Shown: positions 16,725 to 26,845, counted from the first letter of the stretch. The stretch is 64,000 nt of DNA from Nocardia jinanensis (GCF_014645735.1 NZ_BMMH01000001.1:372001-436000); one strand, 5' to 3'. The notes: generated from the sequence alone by a model not told the origin. Program-made: numbers and translations.

Positions 16725-17344
16725 GGCTGGCCGCTGAAATAGGCGATGGCCGAATCCAGCAGCGGCGGGCCGCCCGCGACCGCGAGGCCGATACCGGCGC
16801 CGATGATGGCACCCGGGATGAGACCGACGCCCAGGAACAGGAACCCGATCCCCGCGCCGATGGCGGCACCCACGGCCGCGCCCAGCGACGCCGCCTGCAG
16901 TTCACTCATGAACCACTGCTGGGAGCCGATGAACTGCGCCTGCGACGGCGCGCCCGCGACCGGGGTGGCCTGCGGAGTCAGGGTCAACCGGCTGCTGCCC
17001 TCGTCGATGGTGGCGGCGACCGCGACCACCTGGCCGCCGGTGGACTGGGTGAGCGGGATACTGGTGAGGTGCTCCCCGGCGGCGTTGCTCAGCACGACCG
17101 CGTTGTTGGTGGTGTCGAGACTGAACGCACCGCCGGATACCGTGGTGACCAGCGATTTTCCGGTCTGGGCCAGCCCCAGGGTGTAGTCGACGCCGCGATC
17201 GTGACCGGTGACCTCCGGAACCGCGTTCTCCTGCTGCTCGACAGCGGGCGCCGCCGGAGCGGGCGCCGCGTAGCCCGTGCCCGCGGCGATACCGGTGGCC
17301 GCGGCCGCCATGATCGCGGTCGCGGCGAACTTCTTGTATTTCAC
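16721..17344 (-). CDS. Secreted glycine-rich hypothetical protein
   Basis: A 207-residue exported protein, no known function. GTG 17344 follows GGGGAG at about 17353-17358. The signal peptide is KYKKFAATAIMAAAATGIAAGTGYAAPA with cleavage around AYAA/APA. The mature part has a beta-rich domain (YTLGLAQTGKSLVTTVSGGAFSLDTTNNAVVLSNAAGEHLTSIPL) and a C-terminal Gly/Ala hydrophobic run at about 145-195 (LGAAVGAAIGAGIGFLFLGVGLIPGAIIGAGIGLAVAGG), a glycine-zipper-like membrane segment. Similar secreted proteins are common in Nocardia and Rhodococcus. Its stop overlaps the cobK start, an odd partner for a biosynthetic gene. Confidence 0.78.
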   Translation of the reverse strand: MKYKKFAATAIMAAAATGIAAGTGYAAPAPAAPAVEQQENAVPEVTGHDRGVDYTLGLAQTGKSLVTTVSGGAFSLDTTNNAVVLSNAAGEHLTSIPLTQSTGGQVVAVAATIDEGSSRLTLTPQATPVAGAPSQAQFIGSQQWFMSELQAASLGAAVGAAIGAGIGFLFLGVGLIPGAIIGAGIGLAVAGGPPLLDSAIAYFSGQP

Positions 17345-17436
17345 AATCGATCTCCCCGTCACGCGCGAATCCGCCTGACCCGCGCTAGGAACTCCCGTGA
17401 CCTTACTACCGATGCCCGAGTCGTCCATTCGTGTTG

Positions 17437-18705
17437 TCACATACGGGAAGTGTCCCCGGCGCGGCCCTTCACGACCGACCACTGGGTCACCGGGAGCTGG
17501 GGCCGCCACGTGGTGAAGCGTCCCAGCGGTTCCCCGCGGTAGACCTGGAAGCGGCGCAGACCTCCGCCATGCGCCGCCGACCAGTTCAGCAGCAGCGCCT
17601 CCGACTCCGCGGTGACCGCGTTGGCCACCAGCCGTCCCCCGGCGGGCAACCGCGACCAGCAGTGCTCGAACAATCCCGGCGTGGTCAGGCCGCCACCGAG
17701 GAAGATCGCATCGGGATCGGGCAGTGCCGCGCCTCCGGCGAGTTCGGCCACGGCCTCGCCACGCACCTCGATATCGGGCACACCGAGCCCGGTCGCGTTG
17801 GCGGTGATCTGGTCCCGGCGCCGCTGCAGGATCTCGAAAGCGATCGCCCGGCAGGCGGGGTGGGTGCGGCACCATTCGATAGCGATACTGCCCGATCCTC
17901 CACCGATATCCCACAGGGTCTCACCGGGGCCGGGCGCGAGGGCCGCGAGCGTGAGGGTCCGGATCTCGGTTTTGGTGAGCTGCCCGTCGCCGCTGTAGGC
18001 ACTGTCGGGTAATCCGGGGAGCCTGGTGCGGCGGGTGTGCCCGGGTTCGGTCGCCGCGGTCACGGCGACGATATTGAGCGGGTCGCCCGGGGATTCGCGC
18101 CAGGTGCCGGCGATCCCGGACACCAGCCGTTCCGACGACCCGCCCAGCTGCTCCAGCACCGTCAGCGCCGAAGATCCGAAACCGTTGCCGCGCAGCAACT
18201 CCGCGACCTTCGCCGGCGTCCCGGCGTCAGCGCTGAGCACCAGTACCCGCCGCCCTTCGGCCAATTCGGGCAGTAGGCGCTCGAGCGGACGGCCGACAGC
18301 GCTGACGATTCCCACGTCCGCGACCGGCCAGCCGAGCCGGGCGCATGCCAGCGATACCGCCGACGGCTGGGGGAACACCCGCAGCGAGCCCGGACCGAGC
18401 AATCGCGCGAGGGTGACCCCGATCCCGTAGAACATGGGGTCACCGCTGGCGAGGACTCCGAGCCGGGTATCGCGATACCGGTCCAGCAGTCCGGGTAGAG
18501 CGGGCAGCAGCGGCGACGGCCACGGTTCCCGATACGCGGTTACCTCGGCGGGGAGCAATGCCAGCTGCCGCGCCGAACCGAACAGCACCGCGCAGTCGCG
18601 CAGCACCCCCCGGGATCGGTCGGGCAGCCCGGCCCAGCCGTCGGCGCCGATACCCACCACCGGAATCGGCGGCCCCGCCCAGCTGAGCGCGGGGTCGGCG
18701 GTCAC
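17437..18705 (-). CDS. cobL: Precorrin-6Y C5,15-methyltransferase (decarboxylating) CobL
   Basis: A 422-residue bifunctional enzyme that methylates C5 and C15 and decarboxylates the C12 acetate. The N-terminal tetrapyrrole-methylase domain runs from PIPVVGIGADGWAGL through LGVLASGDPMFYGIGVTLARLL to about residue 205. The C-terminal CbiT-like SAM domain has LTKTEIRTLTLAAL, GETLWDIGGGSGSIAIEWC and DAIFLGGGLTTPGLFE. GTG 18705 overlaps the stop of the upstream SDR gene by 4 bp. CobL next to an SDR matches the Rv2072c-Rv2073c order. Confidence 0.95.
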   Translation of the reverse strand: MTADPALSWAGPPIPVVGIGADGWAGLPDRSRGVLRDCAVLFGSARQLALLPAEVTAYREPWPSPLLPALPGLLDRYRDTRLGVLASGDPMFYGIGVTLARLLGPGSLRVFPQPSAVSLACARLGWPVADVGIVSAVGRPLERLLPELAEGRRVLVLSADAGTPAKVAELLRGNGFGSSALTVLEQLGGSSERLVSGIAGTWRESPGDPLNIVAVTAATEPGHTRRTRLPGLPDSAYSGDGQLTKTEIRTLTLAALAPGPGETLWDIGGGSGSIAIEWCRTHPACRAIAFEILQRRRDQITANATGLGVPDIEVRGEAVAELAGGAALPDPDAIFLGGGLTTPGLFEHCWSRLPAGGRLVANAVTAESEALLLNWSAAHGGGLRRFQVYRGEPLGRFTTWRPQLPVTQWSVVKGRAGDTSRM

Positions 18706-19466
18706 CGCGGCAGCCGCCGCCAGACGGCCTGCGGCAACAGGCGCATCCCGAAGAACACCGGACGCAGAATCCCCGGTATCCAGACCCGCGCGGACCGTCG
18801 ACCCAGCGCGGTCACCACCGCGGCGGCGACCTGGTCGGGAGTACTGGAGAAGGGGGCCGGGCTCATGCCCTCGGTCATCCGGCCCACGACGAATCCCGGC
18901 CGCGCCAGGAGCAGATGCACGCCACTGCCGTGTAGCGCGTCGGCCAGGCCGGAGGCGAAACCGTCCAATCCGGCTTTGGCCGATCCGTATACGTAGTTCG
19001 CGCGCCGCACCCGGATCCCCGCCACCGAGCTGAACACGACCAGGTGACCGCTGCCCCGGGCTCGCATCTCGTTGGCCAGCACGGTCAGCACGCTGATCTG
19101 CGCGGTGTAATCGGTGTGAACGACCGCCAGGGCATGGGCGGGATCGGCCTCGGCCCGGTCCTGTTCGCCCAGCACTCCGAAAGCCAGCACCGCGACCCCG
19201 ATCGGCCCGTAGTCGGCCGCGATCTTGCCGAGCAGCGCGGCATGGCTCGATGTATCGTCGGCGTCGAATTCCACCGGATACACCGCTGTCGCACCGGCGG
19301 CGGTGAGCGCCGCGGTCTCGCAGTCCAGGTCCTCGCAGCGCCGCGCGGCCAGCACCACCGCCCGCCCGGGCGCGAGCCGCAGCGCGACCTGCAGGCCGAT
19401 CTCACTGCGTCCACCCAGTACCAGCACCGTGCCCGGGTCGACCCCTCGTGTTCGACGCACAACCAT
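18702..19466 (-). CDS. SDR-family oxidoreductase (DprE2-like, Rv2073c-type)
   Basis: A 254-residue short-chain dehydrogenase with [21 protein letters not shown] (cofactor motif as GGRSEIG), [26 protein letters not shown] (Ser, Tyr-x3-Lys), and [10 protein letters not shown]. It resembles the DprE2/decaprenyl-sugar reductase branch and corresponds in position to Rv2073c, but the reaction is unknown. It is translationally coupled to cobL although no role in B12 synthesis is established. Confidence 0.83.
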   Translation of the reverse strand: MVVRRTRGVDPGTVLVLGGRSEIGLQVALRLAPGRAVVLAARRCEDLDCETAALTAAGATAVYPVEFDADDTSSHAALLGKIAADYGPIGVAVLAFGVLGEQDRAEADPAHALAVVHTDYTAQISVLTVLANEMRARGSGHLVVFSSVAGIRVRRANYVYGSAKAGLDGFASGLADALHGSGVHLLLARPGFVVGRMTEGMSPAPFSSTPDQVAAAVVTALGRRSARVWIPGILRPVFFGMRLLPQAVWRRLPR

Positions 19467-19549
19467 GCGCTCAGTCTGTCATCCGCACGGAACGGCATGG
19501 AGAGCCGGGAGACGTGCCGGGCCGGCGCGACGCCCGCTACGGTCGGTCC

Positions 19550-19954
19550 ATGACGCTGCGTACTGTCGAATTGTCCCCGGCGGCCGTCGAGTTCCTCACC
19601 GAACGACATCTGGCCACTCTCACCACCCTCCGCTCCGACGGCACTCCGCACGTGGTGCCGGTGGGTTTCACCTGGGACCCCGACTCCGGTCTGGCCCGAG
19701 TGATCACCGACGGGGCCTCGGTGAAGGCCCGTAATGTGCGCCGGTCGGGTTACGCGGCCGTCGGCCAGGTCGACGGCGCGCGCTGGCTGACCCTGGAGGG
19801 CCCGGCCGTCGTTCTCGACGACGCTCCCGCCGTGCGGGAAGCCGAACGGCGTTATGCCGAGCGCTACCGGGTACCGAGGGAGAATCCGACCCGCGTGGTG
19901 CTGGCCATCGAGGTCCAGCGGGTGCTGTGCGGTGTCCGGTTGCGCGAGGCTTGA
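19550..19954 (+). CDS. F420-dependent biliverdin-reductase-like protein (Rv2074-type)
   Basis: A 134-residue split-barrel FDOR protein. [36 protein letters not shown] at the N-terminus and [37 protein letters not shown] fit the FDOR-B group that includes Rv2074, shown to reduce biliverdin with F420H2. The conserved K.RN phosphate-binding segment is present. It is divergent from the SDR, as in M. tuberculosis. It ends [16 protein letters not shown]. Confidence 0.82.
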   Translation: MTLRTVELSPAAVEFLTERHLATLTTLRSDGTPHVVPVGFTWDPDSGLARVITDGASVKARNVRRSGYAAVGQVDGARWLTLEGPAVVLDDAPAVREAERRYAERYRVPRENPTRVVLAIEVQRVLCGVRLREA

Positions 19955-19990
19955 GCCCGATCGGCCGGCCGTCGGGCGGGCCCGGTCGGC

Positions 19991-21130
19991 CTAGCCGTCG
20001 GCCGGGAGCGCGGTGAGCCCGTGCGGACGCTCGTTCATCGACACACATCCGTCCTCGGTGACGACCACGATATCCTCGATCCGGGCGCCCCACTCGCCCG
20101 GGAAATAGATCCCGGGTTCGATACTGAACGCCATTCCCGGCCGCAACTCCAGCTCGTTACCCGCGACGATATAGGGCTCCTCGTGCACCGACAGGCCGAT
20201 ACCGTGCCCGGTCCGGTGCACGAACGCGGGTCCGAAACCGGCGGCCTCCAGCGGTTCGCGGGCGGCCGCGTCGACAGCCTCGGCCCGGATGCCGGGACGC
20301 ACCGCGGCGACGGCCGCGGCCTGGGCGCGTTCCAGTTCGGCGCAGCGGGCCGCGATCTCCGGATCCGGTTCGCCCAGCACATAGGTCCGGGTGGAATCGG
20401 AGTAGTAACCGGGATCCACCGGCCCGCCGATATCGATGACCACGACATCTCCGGTATCGATACGGCGATCGGACACCTCGTGGTGCGGGTTGGCGCCGTT
20501 GGGCCCGCTGCCGACGATCACGAACGCCGCCTCGGTATGCCCTTCGGCGACGATGGCGTCGGCGATGTCCTTGCCGACCTCGGCTTCGGTACGCCCGGCC
20601 CGCAGGAACTCCCCCATCCGGGCGTGCACCCGGTCGATGGCGGCGCCCGCCCGGCGCAGCCCCTCGATCTCGGCATCGTCCTTGATCATGCGCAGTTCAC
20701 GCAGCACCGGCGTCGCCGAGACCGGGAGACCGCTGAAACTACGCGCCAGCGGCAGCAGGTGCAGCGCGGGCATGGAATCGGCCACCGCGACACGGGAGCC
20801 GATGTGCAGGGCCGACTGGACCAGTTGATACGGATCGACCCCGTCCACCCAGTCCAGGACCCGCAACCCGAGTTCGTCCACCGCGGAATCCCGCAGTGCG
20901 GACACCTCCAGTTTCGGGATCACCACCGACGGTGTGGCCTTGTCCGAGGTGATCACCAGACAGGTCAGCCGTTCGAACGATTGGGCCGCCGATCCGATGA
21001 GATACCGCAGATCCGGGCCGGGGGTGATGAGCAGGGCATCCAGATGGGCATCGCGGATCAACTGCACCGCCCGCTCCAATCGCTGCCCGTAGACATCCGC
21101 CGCGAACCGTGACTCCGTGTGCGCGCTCAT
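19991..21130 (-). CDS. pepQ: M24-family Xaa-Pro dipeptidase/aminopeptidase
   Basis: A 379-residue cytosolic metallopeptidase removing N-terminal residues before proline. The N-terminal creatinase-like domain (residues 1-150) is followed by the pita-bread domain, with metal ligands in VVVIDIGGPVDPGYYSDSTR (two Asp), RTGHGIGLSVHEEPYI (His), FSIEPGIYFP (Glu) and ARIEDIVVV (Glu). Position and size match Rv2089c (pepE). It is divergent from the exonuclease gene 71 bp away. Confidence 0.9.
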   Translation of the reverse strand: MSAHTESRFAADVYGQRLERAVQLIRDAHLDALLITPGPDLRYLIGSAAQSFERLTCLVITSDKATPSVVIPKLEVSALRDSAVDELGLRVLDWVDGVDPYQLVQSALHIGSRVAVADSMPALHLLPLARSFSGLPVSATPVLRELRMIKDDAEIEGLRRAGAAIDRVHARMGEFLRAGRTEAEVGKDIADAIVAEGHTEAAFVIVGSGPNGANPHHEVSDRRIDTGDVVVIDIGGPVDPGYYSDSTRTYVLGEPDPEIAARCAELERAQAAAVAAVRPGIRAEAVDAAAREPLEAAGFGPAFVHRTGHGIGLSVHEEPYIVAGNELELRPGMAFSIEPGIYFPGEWGARIEDIVVVTEDGCVSMNERPHGLTALPADG

Positions 21131-21201
21131 GATCTCGAAGGTACCCCGCTCCCGGGGGACACCACATCGGATACGTCGGTGGCGCCTTGTAGATTCACCG
21201 G

Positions 21202-22170
21202 GTGACTACGACCGAATCCACGCCGTGTCCGCTGCTGCTGCTGGACGGCGCGAGTCTGTGGTTCCGGGCCTACTACGCGATCCCGGACAAGATCACCGCG
21301 CCCGACGGCCGGTCGGTGAACGCCCTGCGCGGGTTCACCGATATGGTCGCCTCCCTCGTCACCAAGCACCGCCCTGCCCGGCTCGTGGTGTGCCTGGACC
21401 TGGATTGGCGACCGCGGTACCGGGTGGACCTGGTACCCACCTACAAGGCCCACCGCCTCGACACCTCCGCCACGGCCGAACCGGGCGCCGAGGAAGTACC
21501 GGACCGGCTCACCCCGCAGGTCGAGATGATCCTCGAGGTACTGGCCGCCGCCGGTATCGCCACGGGCGGCGCGGAAGGACTGGAGGCCGACGATGTGCTG
21601 GGCACCCTGGCCTCCACCGAGCTCACCGACCCGGTGATCGTGGTCAGCGGCGACCGGGATCTGCTGCAACTGGTCCGCGATACGCCCGAACCGCCGGTGC
21701 GGGTGCTGTACGCGGGCCGCGGGCTGGCCAAGGCCGAACTGTTCGGCCCCGCGGAGGTCGCGGCGAAATACGGTGTACCGCAGGAGAACGCGGGTCCCGC
21801 ATACGCGGATATGGCGACACTGCGCGGAGATTCGTCCGACGGGCTACCGGGTGCCGCCGGGATCGGTGAGAAAACCGCCGCCACCCTGATCAGCCGGTTC
21901 GGTTCGCTCGAGGCGCTGCGGGCAGCGGTCGACGATCCCGGCGCCGATCTCGCGCAGGGAATCCGGGCGAAACTTCGCGCGGCGGCCGGCTATCTCGACG
22001 CGGCGGCACCTGTGGTGCGGGTGGTCCGCGACGCGGATGTGATCCTGTCCCGGCCCGACAACCTGCACCCCATCCCGGCCGACGCCGACGCACTGCAGGA
22101 ACTGGCTCGCGTCTACAACGCGGAAAGCCCCGTCGCCCGGCTGGTCACGGCACTGGCGAACTGCTCCTGA
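21202..22170 (+). CDS. 5'-3' exonuclease (FEN/Pol I N-terminal type)
   Basis: A 322-residue stand-alone flap/5'-nuclease corresponding to Rv2090. It has [35 protein letters not shown] (first metal Asp), [35 protein letters not shown] (acidic cluster), [12 protein letters not shown], and the helix-hairpin-helix [26 protein letters not shown]. It probably processes flaps and RNA primers in replication and repair. The GTG start lacks a strong Shine-Dalgarno. Confidence 0.9.
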   Translation: MTTTESTPCPLLLLDGASLWFRAYYAIPDKITAPDGRSVNALRGFTDMVASLVTKHRPARLVVCLDLDWRPRYRVDLVPTYKAHRLDTSATAEPGAEEVPDRLTPQVEMILEVLAAAGIATGGAEGLEADDVLGTLASTELTDPVIVVSGDRDLLQLVRDTPEPPVRVLYAGRGLAKAELFGPAEVAAKYGVPQENAGPAYADMATLRGDSSDGLPGAAGIGEKTAATLISRFGSLEALRAAVDDPGADLAQGIRAKLRAAAGYLDAAAPVVRVVRDADVILSRPDNLHPIPADADALQELARVYNAESPVARLVTALANCS

Positions 22171-22185
22171 ACCTGCCCGGAACAG

Positions 22186-22220
22186 CGAAAAACCCGCCGG
22201 ATGGCAGCGTCCGGCGGGTT
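22186..22220 (-). terminator. Intrinsic terminator of the DUF4333 gene
   Basis: An 11-bp stem AACCCGCCGGA (22191-22201) / TCCGGCGGGTT (22210-22220) with an 8-nt loop. On the minus strand it is followed by a run of five T (22190-22186), a classical intrinsic terminator just downstream of the stop at 22233. It also lies between convergent genes. Confidence 0.8.
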
Positions 22221-22232
22221 CACCCGGTCAGA

Positions 22233-23027
22233 TCAGCTCGGACGGCCGACCTCGTAGGTACCGTCGTCCTTGGTGATCTTGACGTTGACCTTCTTGGCCT
22301 CGCCGCCGACCTTCAGATCGCAGGTGAACGTGGCGTCCACGGCGACCTCCTGGCCCGCGGGGCACTGGACATCCTTGACGTCCTCGATGCCGTAGGACTC
22401 CGAGAGAACCTTCGTGACCCCGGTCTGCACGGCGGCCTGGTCCAGCTGGTCTTTGGCGGTGAGGGTCAAGATCCCGACAACGGCGCCGACGATGAGTACC
22501 ACCACGAGCAGTACCAGACCGACGATGAGCCCGGTCTTCTTACCGCCGCCGGAGGGCTGCTGCTGCTGCGGCGCCCACTGCTGCTGGTTCGGCTGGCCCC
22601 ACTGCCCGGACTGGGCCTGCGGCTGCTGCCCCCACTGCTGGTTCGGATCACTCCACTGCGGCTGCTGCTGCGGATCGGGGGCGCCCCACTGCTGCGGCGG
22701 CGGAGGTTGCTGGCCCCACTGCTGCTGGTTGGGGTCGCCCCACTGCTGCGGCTGGGGCTGCTGCGGCTGCGGTTGCGGCTGGCTCCACTGCTGCTGCTGT
22801 TGCGGCGGCGGGGCCGGCTGCCACTGCTGACCACCTTGATCGCTCCCCCACTGCTGGGTGGGCTGCGCCTGCTGTGGGTCGGGCTGATTCACCGGAGGCT
22901 GCGCGGGCGGCTGGTTCCCCCACTGCGGGGCCGCACCGGGCGGCTGCTGCCCACCCCAGACCTGGGTGGGATCGTTACGTCCCTCCCCGGTACCCGGGGC
23001 GTCGTTCGGTCCGTACGGCCCGCTCAT
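22233..23027 (-). CDS. DUF4333 membrane protein with Pro/Gln-rich cytoplasmic region (Rv2091c-type)
   Basis: A 264-residue protein. ATG 23027 is chosen over an upstream in-frame ATG because GGAGG lies 7 nt before it. Residues 1-165 are low complexity, built on QQW/PPQQWG-like repeats rich in Gln, Pro, Trp and Gly. One transmembrane helix follows (KKTGLIVGLVLLVVVLIVGAVVGILTL), then an extracytoplasmic DUF4333 domain with the two-cysteine pattern VQCPAGQEVAVDATFTCDLKVGG. The Gln/Pro-rich tail may mediate assembly with partners. Function unknown; it sits downstream of helY as in mycobacteria. Confidence 0.85.
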   Translation of the reverse strand: MSGPYGPNDAPGTGEGRNDPTQVWGGQQPPGAAPQWGNQPPAQPPVNQPDPQQAQPTQQWGSDQGGQQWQPAPPPQQQQQWSQPQPQPQQPQPQQWGDPNQQQWGQQPPPPQQWGAPDPQQQPQWSDPNQQWGQQPQAQSGQWGQPNQQQWAPQQQQPSGGGKKTGLIVGLVLLVVVLIVGAVVGILTLTAKDQLDQAAVQTGVTKVLSESYGIEDVKDVQCPAGQEVAVDATFTCDLKVGGEAKKVNVKITKDDGTYEVGRPS

Positions 23028-23104
23028 CTGGTTGCCTCCACTCGCATCGTCGAACACACGGTAGCCCCCCGCGTGCGGTTGAAATCAAATCACAATCGAT
23101 GGTC

Positions 23105-25807
23105 TCACGCCGCGTCCACCGCGACGACACCACGCCGAATCGCCCGGACGGCCTTGGCCGCGGTGCCCGCGACCTCGGTATCGTCTGCGTTGCTGTTGAT
23201 CTGGTCGAGCAGATCTATCACCTGCCGGCACCAGCGCACGAAATCGCCGGCCGATAGCGGTGTGCCCTGGTCTCCGCTGGCCAGCAGCGAATCCGCCAGG
23301 GCGTCACCGCGTGCCCATTTGTAGATACCGCCGACGAAGCCGAGATCGGGTTCGCGGCTGGGCGCCAGCCGGTGTTCGGACTCGTCGTTGCGCAACCGTG
23401 ACCACTCGGCGATGGTCGCGGCCACCGCGCGGCGGATGGGTTCGGTAGGCCCGGTGGCACCGAGATAGCCGCCCTCCGAACGCGATTCGTACACCAGAAC
23501 CGATACCACGGCAGCCAGTTCGGCCGGCCCCAGCCCACGCCACAGTCCCTGCCGCAGACATTCCGCGACGAGCAGATCGCTCTCCGCGTAGATCCGGGCC
23601 AGCCGCCGCCCGTCCCCGGTGACCTCCCCCTCGTGGACGAACCCGCGTTCCTCGAGCAGGCCGACGATCCGGTCGAAGGTGCGGGCCAGCGAATTCGTGG
23701 TCGTCGCGACCTTCTGCCGCATCGATTCGGTCTCCCGGGCCACCCGGTTGTAGCGCTCCCCGATCCGGGCCAGTTGTTCGCGATCCGCCCGGGTGTGGGC
23801 GGGATGGGCCCGCAGCGCCCGGCGCAGGGCCCCCAACTCGGAATCGTCGGCGCCCGCGGCCCGTTTATCGCGGCGCGGCCGGTGCGGTGCGGTGATCCCG
23901 GTACTGCGCAGCGCCGACGCGAGATCGCGGCGGGTACGCGCGGTGCGATGATCGACCCGGCGCGGCAGCCGCATCCGGCCCAGCGGCTGCGCCGGTACCG
24001 GGAAATCGGCGACCGAGACCCGGCCCGCCCATTTGTCCTCGGTGAGCACCAGCGGCCGCGGGTCGCCGGGGGTCGCGTCGGGCTCCAGGATCACCGCCAA
24101 GCCCGCCCGGCGGCCGGCCCCGATAGCGATCACATCGCCGCGCCGCAGTTCGGTGAGCGCGGCGACACCCGCGGTACGCCGATCGGTCCGCGTCTGCTGG
24201 TTGAGCTGGCGTTCGCGCTGTTTGATCCGTTCCCGCAGCCCGAAGTACTCCAGGAAGTCGCCGTCCTCACCACCCAGCTGAGCGGCGAGTTTGCGCAGCT
24301 GACCTTCGTTGCGCTCGATACCGCGGACCAATCCCACCACGGATCGGTCGGCCTGGAACTGGGCGAAGGAACGTTCCAGCAGCAGCCGGGCCTCCTCGGC
24401 ACCGAGCCGGTCGATCAGGTTGATCGACATGTTGTACCCGGGTTTGAAGGAACTACGCAGCGGATAGGTCCGGGTGGACGCGAGACCGGCGACCGCGCTG
24501 GTATCGACCTCGGGCTGCCAGAGGACGACCGCGTGACCCTCCACATCGATACCGCGCCGCCCCGCCCGGCCGGTCAGCTGTGTGTACTCACCGGGCGTCA
24601 GTTCGGCGTGCGTCTCACCGTTGAATTTGACCAGCCGTTCGAGCACCACCGTGCGTGCGGGCATATTGATGCCCAGTGCCAGCGTCTCGGTGGCGAACAC
24701 CGCCCGGACCAGCCCTTTGACGAACAGCTCCTCGACGGTGTGCCGGAACGCGGGCAGCATCCCCGCGTGATGCGCGGCCAGACCCCGGTGCAGCGCCTCA
24801 CGCCACTCCCAGTACCCGAGCACCTCGAGGTCGGCGCGGGGCAGCTCACCGGTGTGCTTCTCGATGATCGCGTCGACCACCTCGGGATCCGAGGAACCAC
24901 CGAGATCCAGCCCGGAGCGCAGGCACTGGGCCAGCGCGCCGTCGCAACCGGCCCGGCTGAAGATGAAGGTGATGGCCGGGAGCAGGCCTTCCTCGTCGAG
25001 CCGCGCCAGCACTTCGGGCCGGGGCAGCGGACGGAAGAACCGCCGCGGACCGCCACGTCCCCGCGGACCGCCACCCCAGCTCTCCATCCGGTCGGCGTTC
25101 TCCCGCTGTTTGATGAAGCGGACCAGATCGGAATCGACCAGCACCCGCTGATCCGAGGATTCGCTGTCGAACAGGTCGAACATCCGCCGCCCGACCATCA
25201 CGTGCTGCCACAGCGGCACCGGCCGGGTCTCGTCCACCACCACGGCGGTATTACCGCGCACGGTTTCCATCCACGCGCCGAACTCCTCGGCATTGGACAC
25301 CGTGGCGGACAGACTGACCAGCCGCACCTCTGGCGACAGGTGCAGGATGACCTCTTCCCAGACCGCGCCGCGGAACCGATCGGCCAGATAGTGCACCTCG
25401 TCCATCACCACATGCGACAGGGAGCGCAGCGTATCCGACGATGCGTAGATCATGTTCCGCAGTACTTCGGTGGTCATCACCACAACCGGAGCATCCGGGT
25501 TGATCGACTGATCGCCGGTGAGCAGACCGACCCGCTCCCGGCCGTAGCGCGCGGTGAGATCGGCGAACTTCTGGTTCGACAGCGCTTTGATGGGCGTGGT
25601 GTAGAAGCATTTCCCGCCGGAGGCCAGCGCCAGATGGACCGCGAATTCACCGACGACGGTCTTCCCGGCACCGGTGGGCGCGCAGACGAGTACCCCGTGC
25701 CCCTCCTCGAGGGCGGTACAGGCCTGGCGCTGGAAAGGGTCCAGCTCGAATGTCAGCTGGGCGGCGAACCGGGACAGTTCGGCGGTCAGCGACGCGTTCG
25801 GTCTCAC
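23105..25807 (-). CDS. helY: Ski2-like DEVH RNA helicase HelY
   Basis: A 900-residue SF2 helicase. Motif I VCAPTGAGKTVVGEF, motif Ia TTPIKALSNQKF, motif II VVMDEVHYLADRFRGAVWEE, motif III LSATVSNAEEF, and motif VI region QLTGRAGRRGIDVEGHAVV are all present in order, then the DSHCT-type C-terminal domain. The size equals mycobacterial HelY (Rv2092c). It probably unwinds structured RNA in the cytoplasm. The GTG start is 69 bp after the tatC stop, in the same direction, suggesting co-transcription with the Tat genes. Confidence 0.93.
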   Translation of the reverse strand: MRPNASLTAELSRFAAQLTFELDPFQRQACTALEEGHGVLVCAPTGAGKTVVGEFAVHLALASGGKCFYTTPIKALSNQKFADLTARYGRERVGLLTGDQSINPDAPVVVMTTEVLRNMIYASSDTLRSLSHVVMDEVHYLADRFRGAVWEEVILHLSPEVRLVSLSATVSNAEEFGAWMETVRGNTAVVVDETRPVPLWQHVMVGRRMFDLFDSESSDQRVLVDSDLVRFIKQRENADRMESWGGGPRGRGGPRRFFRPLPRPEVLARLDEEGLLPAITFIFSRAGCDGALAQCLRSGLDLGGSSDPEVVDAIIEKHTGELPRADLEVLGYWEWREALHRGLAAHHAGMLPAFRHTVEELFVKGLVRAVFATETLALGINMPARTVVLERLVKFNGETHAELTPGEYTQLTGRAGRRGIDVEGHAVVLWQPEVDTSAVAGLASTRTYPLRSSFKPGYNMSINLIDRLGAEEARLLLERSFAQFQADRSVVGLVRGIERNEGQLRKLAAQLGGEDGDFLEYFGLRERIKQRERQLNQQTRTDRRTAGVAALTELRRGDVIAIGAGRRAGLAVILEPDATPGDPRPLVLTEDKWAGRVSVADFPVPAQPLGRMRLPRRVDHRTARTRRDLASALRSTGITAPHRPRRDKRAAGADDSELGALRRALRAHPAHTRADREQLARIGERYNRVARETESMRQKVATTTNSLARTFDRIVGLLEERGFVHEGEVTGDGRRLARIYAESDLLVAECLRQGLWRGLGPAELAAVVSVLVYESRSEGGYLGATGPTEPIRRAVAATIAEWSRLRNDESEHRLAPSREPDLGFVGGIYKWARGDALADSLLASGDQGTPLSAGDFVRWCRQVIDLLDQINSNADDTEVAGTAAKAVRAIRRGVVAVDAA

Positions 25808-25876
25808 GGCTCCGAGACTAATCGAGGAATCCGACAGGGGTCGCGCCGATAAATTCCGCGGATGATCCGGCGGCGG

Positions 25877-26845
25877 TCAGAGTGTGTCCGAATAGTCCGA
25901 GGTGGACCGGCCGGTCTGCCCCGGGGCGGGCACGGTATCGGCCGCCGGGATCGGCGCCGCCGCATCGACCGAACCCGGGGCCTCGATACGCGAAGCTTCC
26001 TCGTCGTCGAGTGCGCCCAGCTGCTGCTCCTCGATCCGGGCCCGGCGCCGGTCGTTGAACCGGGCGAATTGCACCGCGAACTCGAACAGCACCGTCAGCG
26101 CGAGTGCCAGCGCCAGCATCGAGAAGGGATCCTGCGGAGTGACGATCGCGGCGAAGACGAACAGACCGAAGATGATGCCGCGCCGCCAGGCCTTCAGCTT
26201 CTCGTAGGGCAGCACCCCGATCAGATTGAGACCGATGATCAGCAGCGGTGTTTCGAAACTGACCCCGAAAATGATCAGCAACTGGATGATGAAACTGAAG
26301 TACTGAGAACCGCTGAGCGCGGTGATCTGCACATTGTCACCGATACTGAGCAGAAAGCTCAGGGCGTGCGCGATAACCCAGTAGGCCAGTACCGCGCCAC
26401 CCACGAACAGCACCGACCCGGTCATCACGAAGCCGACCGCGTACTTGCGTTCCTTCGGGTAGAGGCCCGGCGTGATGAACGCCCATGCCTGGTACAGCCA
26501 CACCGGGCAGGCCAGCACCACACCGGCCGTGAGGCCGACCTTCAACCGGAGCATGAACTGCTCGAACGGCGCGGTCGCCAGCAGCCGGCACGCACCGTCC
26601 GGAGACAGCGAGGCACGAGCGGAATCGGGCAGCGAACAGTACGGGCCGCGCAGGATGTCGCCGAGGCTCTCCAGCCCGAATATCGAATGCGAGTACCACA
26701 GGAATCCGACGATCGTGGTGACCAGCACGGCCGCCAGGGAGATCAGCAGCCGGGTGCGCAACTCCCGCAGATGGTCGACCAGGGACATGGTGCCATCGGG
26801 GTTGGTCCGGCGTTTGCTGTGCCGGGGGTCGAACGGAATTCGCAT
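25877..26845 (-). CDS. tatC: Twin-arginine translocase subunit TatC
   Basis: A 322-residue six-helix membrane protein that recognises twin-arginine signal peptides. N-terminal signature [25 protein letters not shown] (HLRELR with the conserved Glu), [43 protein letters not shown] (the P.W.FI.PGL..ER segment) and [26 protein letters not shown]. The C-terminal 60 residues form a charged cytoplasmic tail ([20 protein letters not shown]). It is between tatA and helY. Confidence 0.95.
   Translation of the reverse strand: MRIPFDPRHSKRRTNPDGTMSLVDHLRELRTRLLISLAAVLVTTIVGFLWYSHSIFGLESLGDILRGPYCSLPDSARASLSPDGACRLLATAPFEQFMLRLKVGLTAGVVLACPVWLYQAWAFITPGLYPKERKYAVGFVMTGSVLFVGGAVLAYWVIAHALSFLLSIGDNVQITALSGSQYFSFIIQLLIIFGVSFETPLLIIGLNLIGVLPYEKLKAWRRGIIFGLFVFAAIVTPQDPFSMLALALALTVLFEFAVQFARFNDRRRARIEEQQLGALDDEEASRIEAPGSVDAAAPIPAADTVPAPGQTGRSTSDYSDTL

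Noticed and set aside
22466..22923. Long Ser/Arg- and Ala-rich open frames inside the Gln/Pro-rich gene
   Set aside because: They are alternate-frame readings of the low-complexity QQW repeats of the DUF4333 protein.
23633..25852. A 739-residue plus-strand open frame opposite helY
   Set aside because: It is the antisense shadow of a high-GC gene; helY has all helicase motifs and the shadow resembles nothing.
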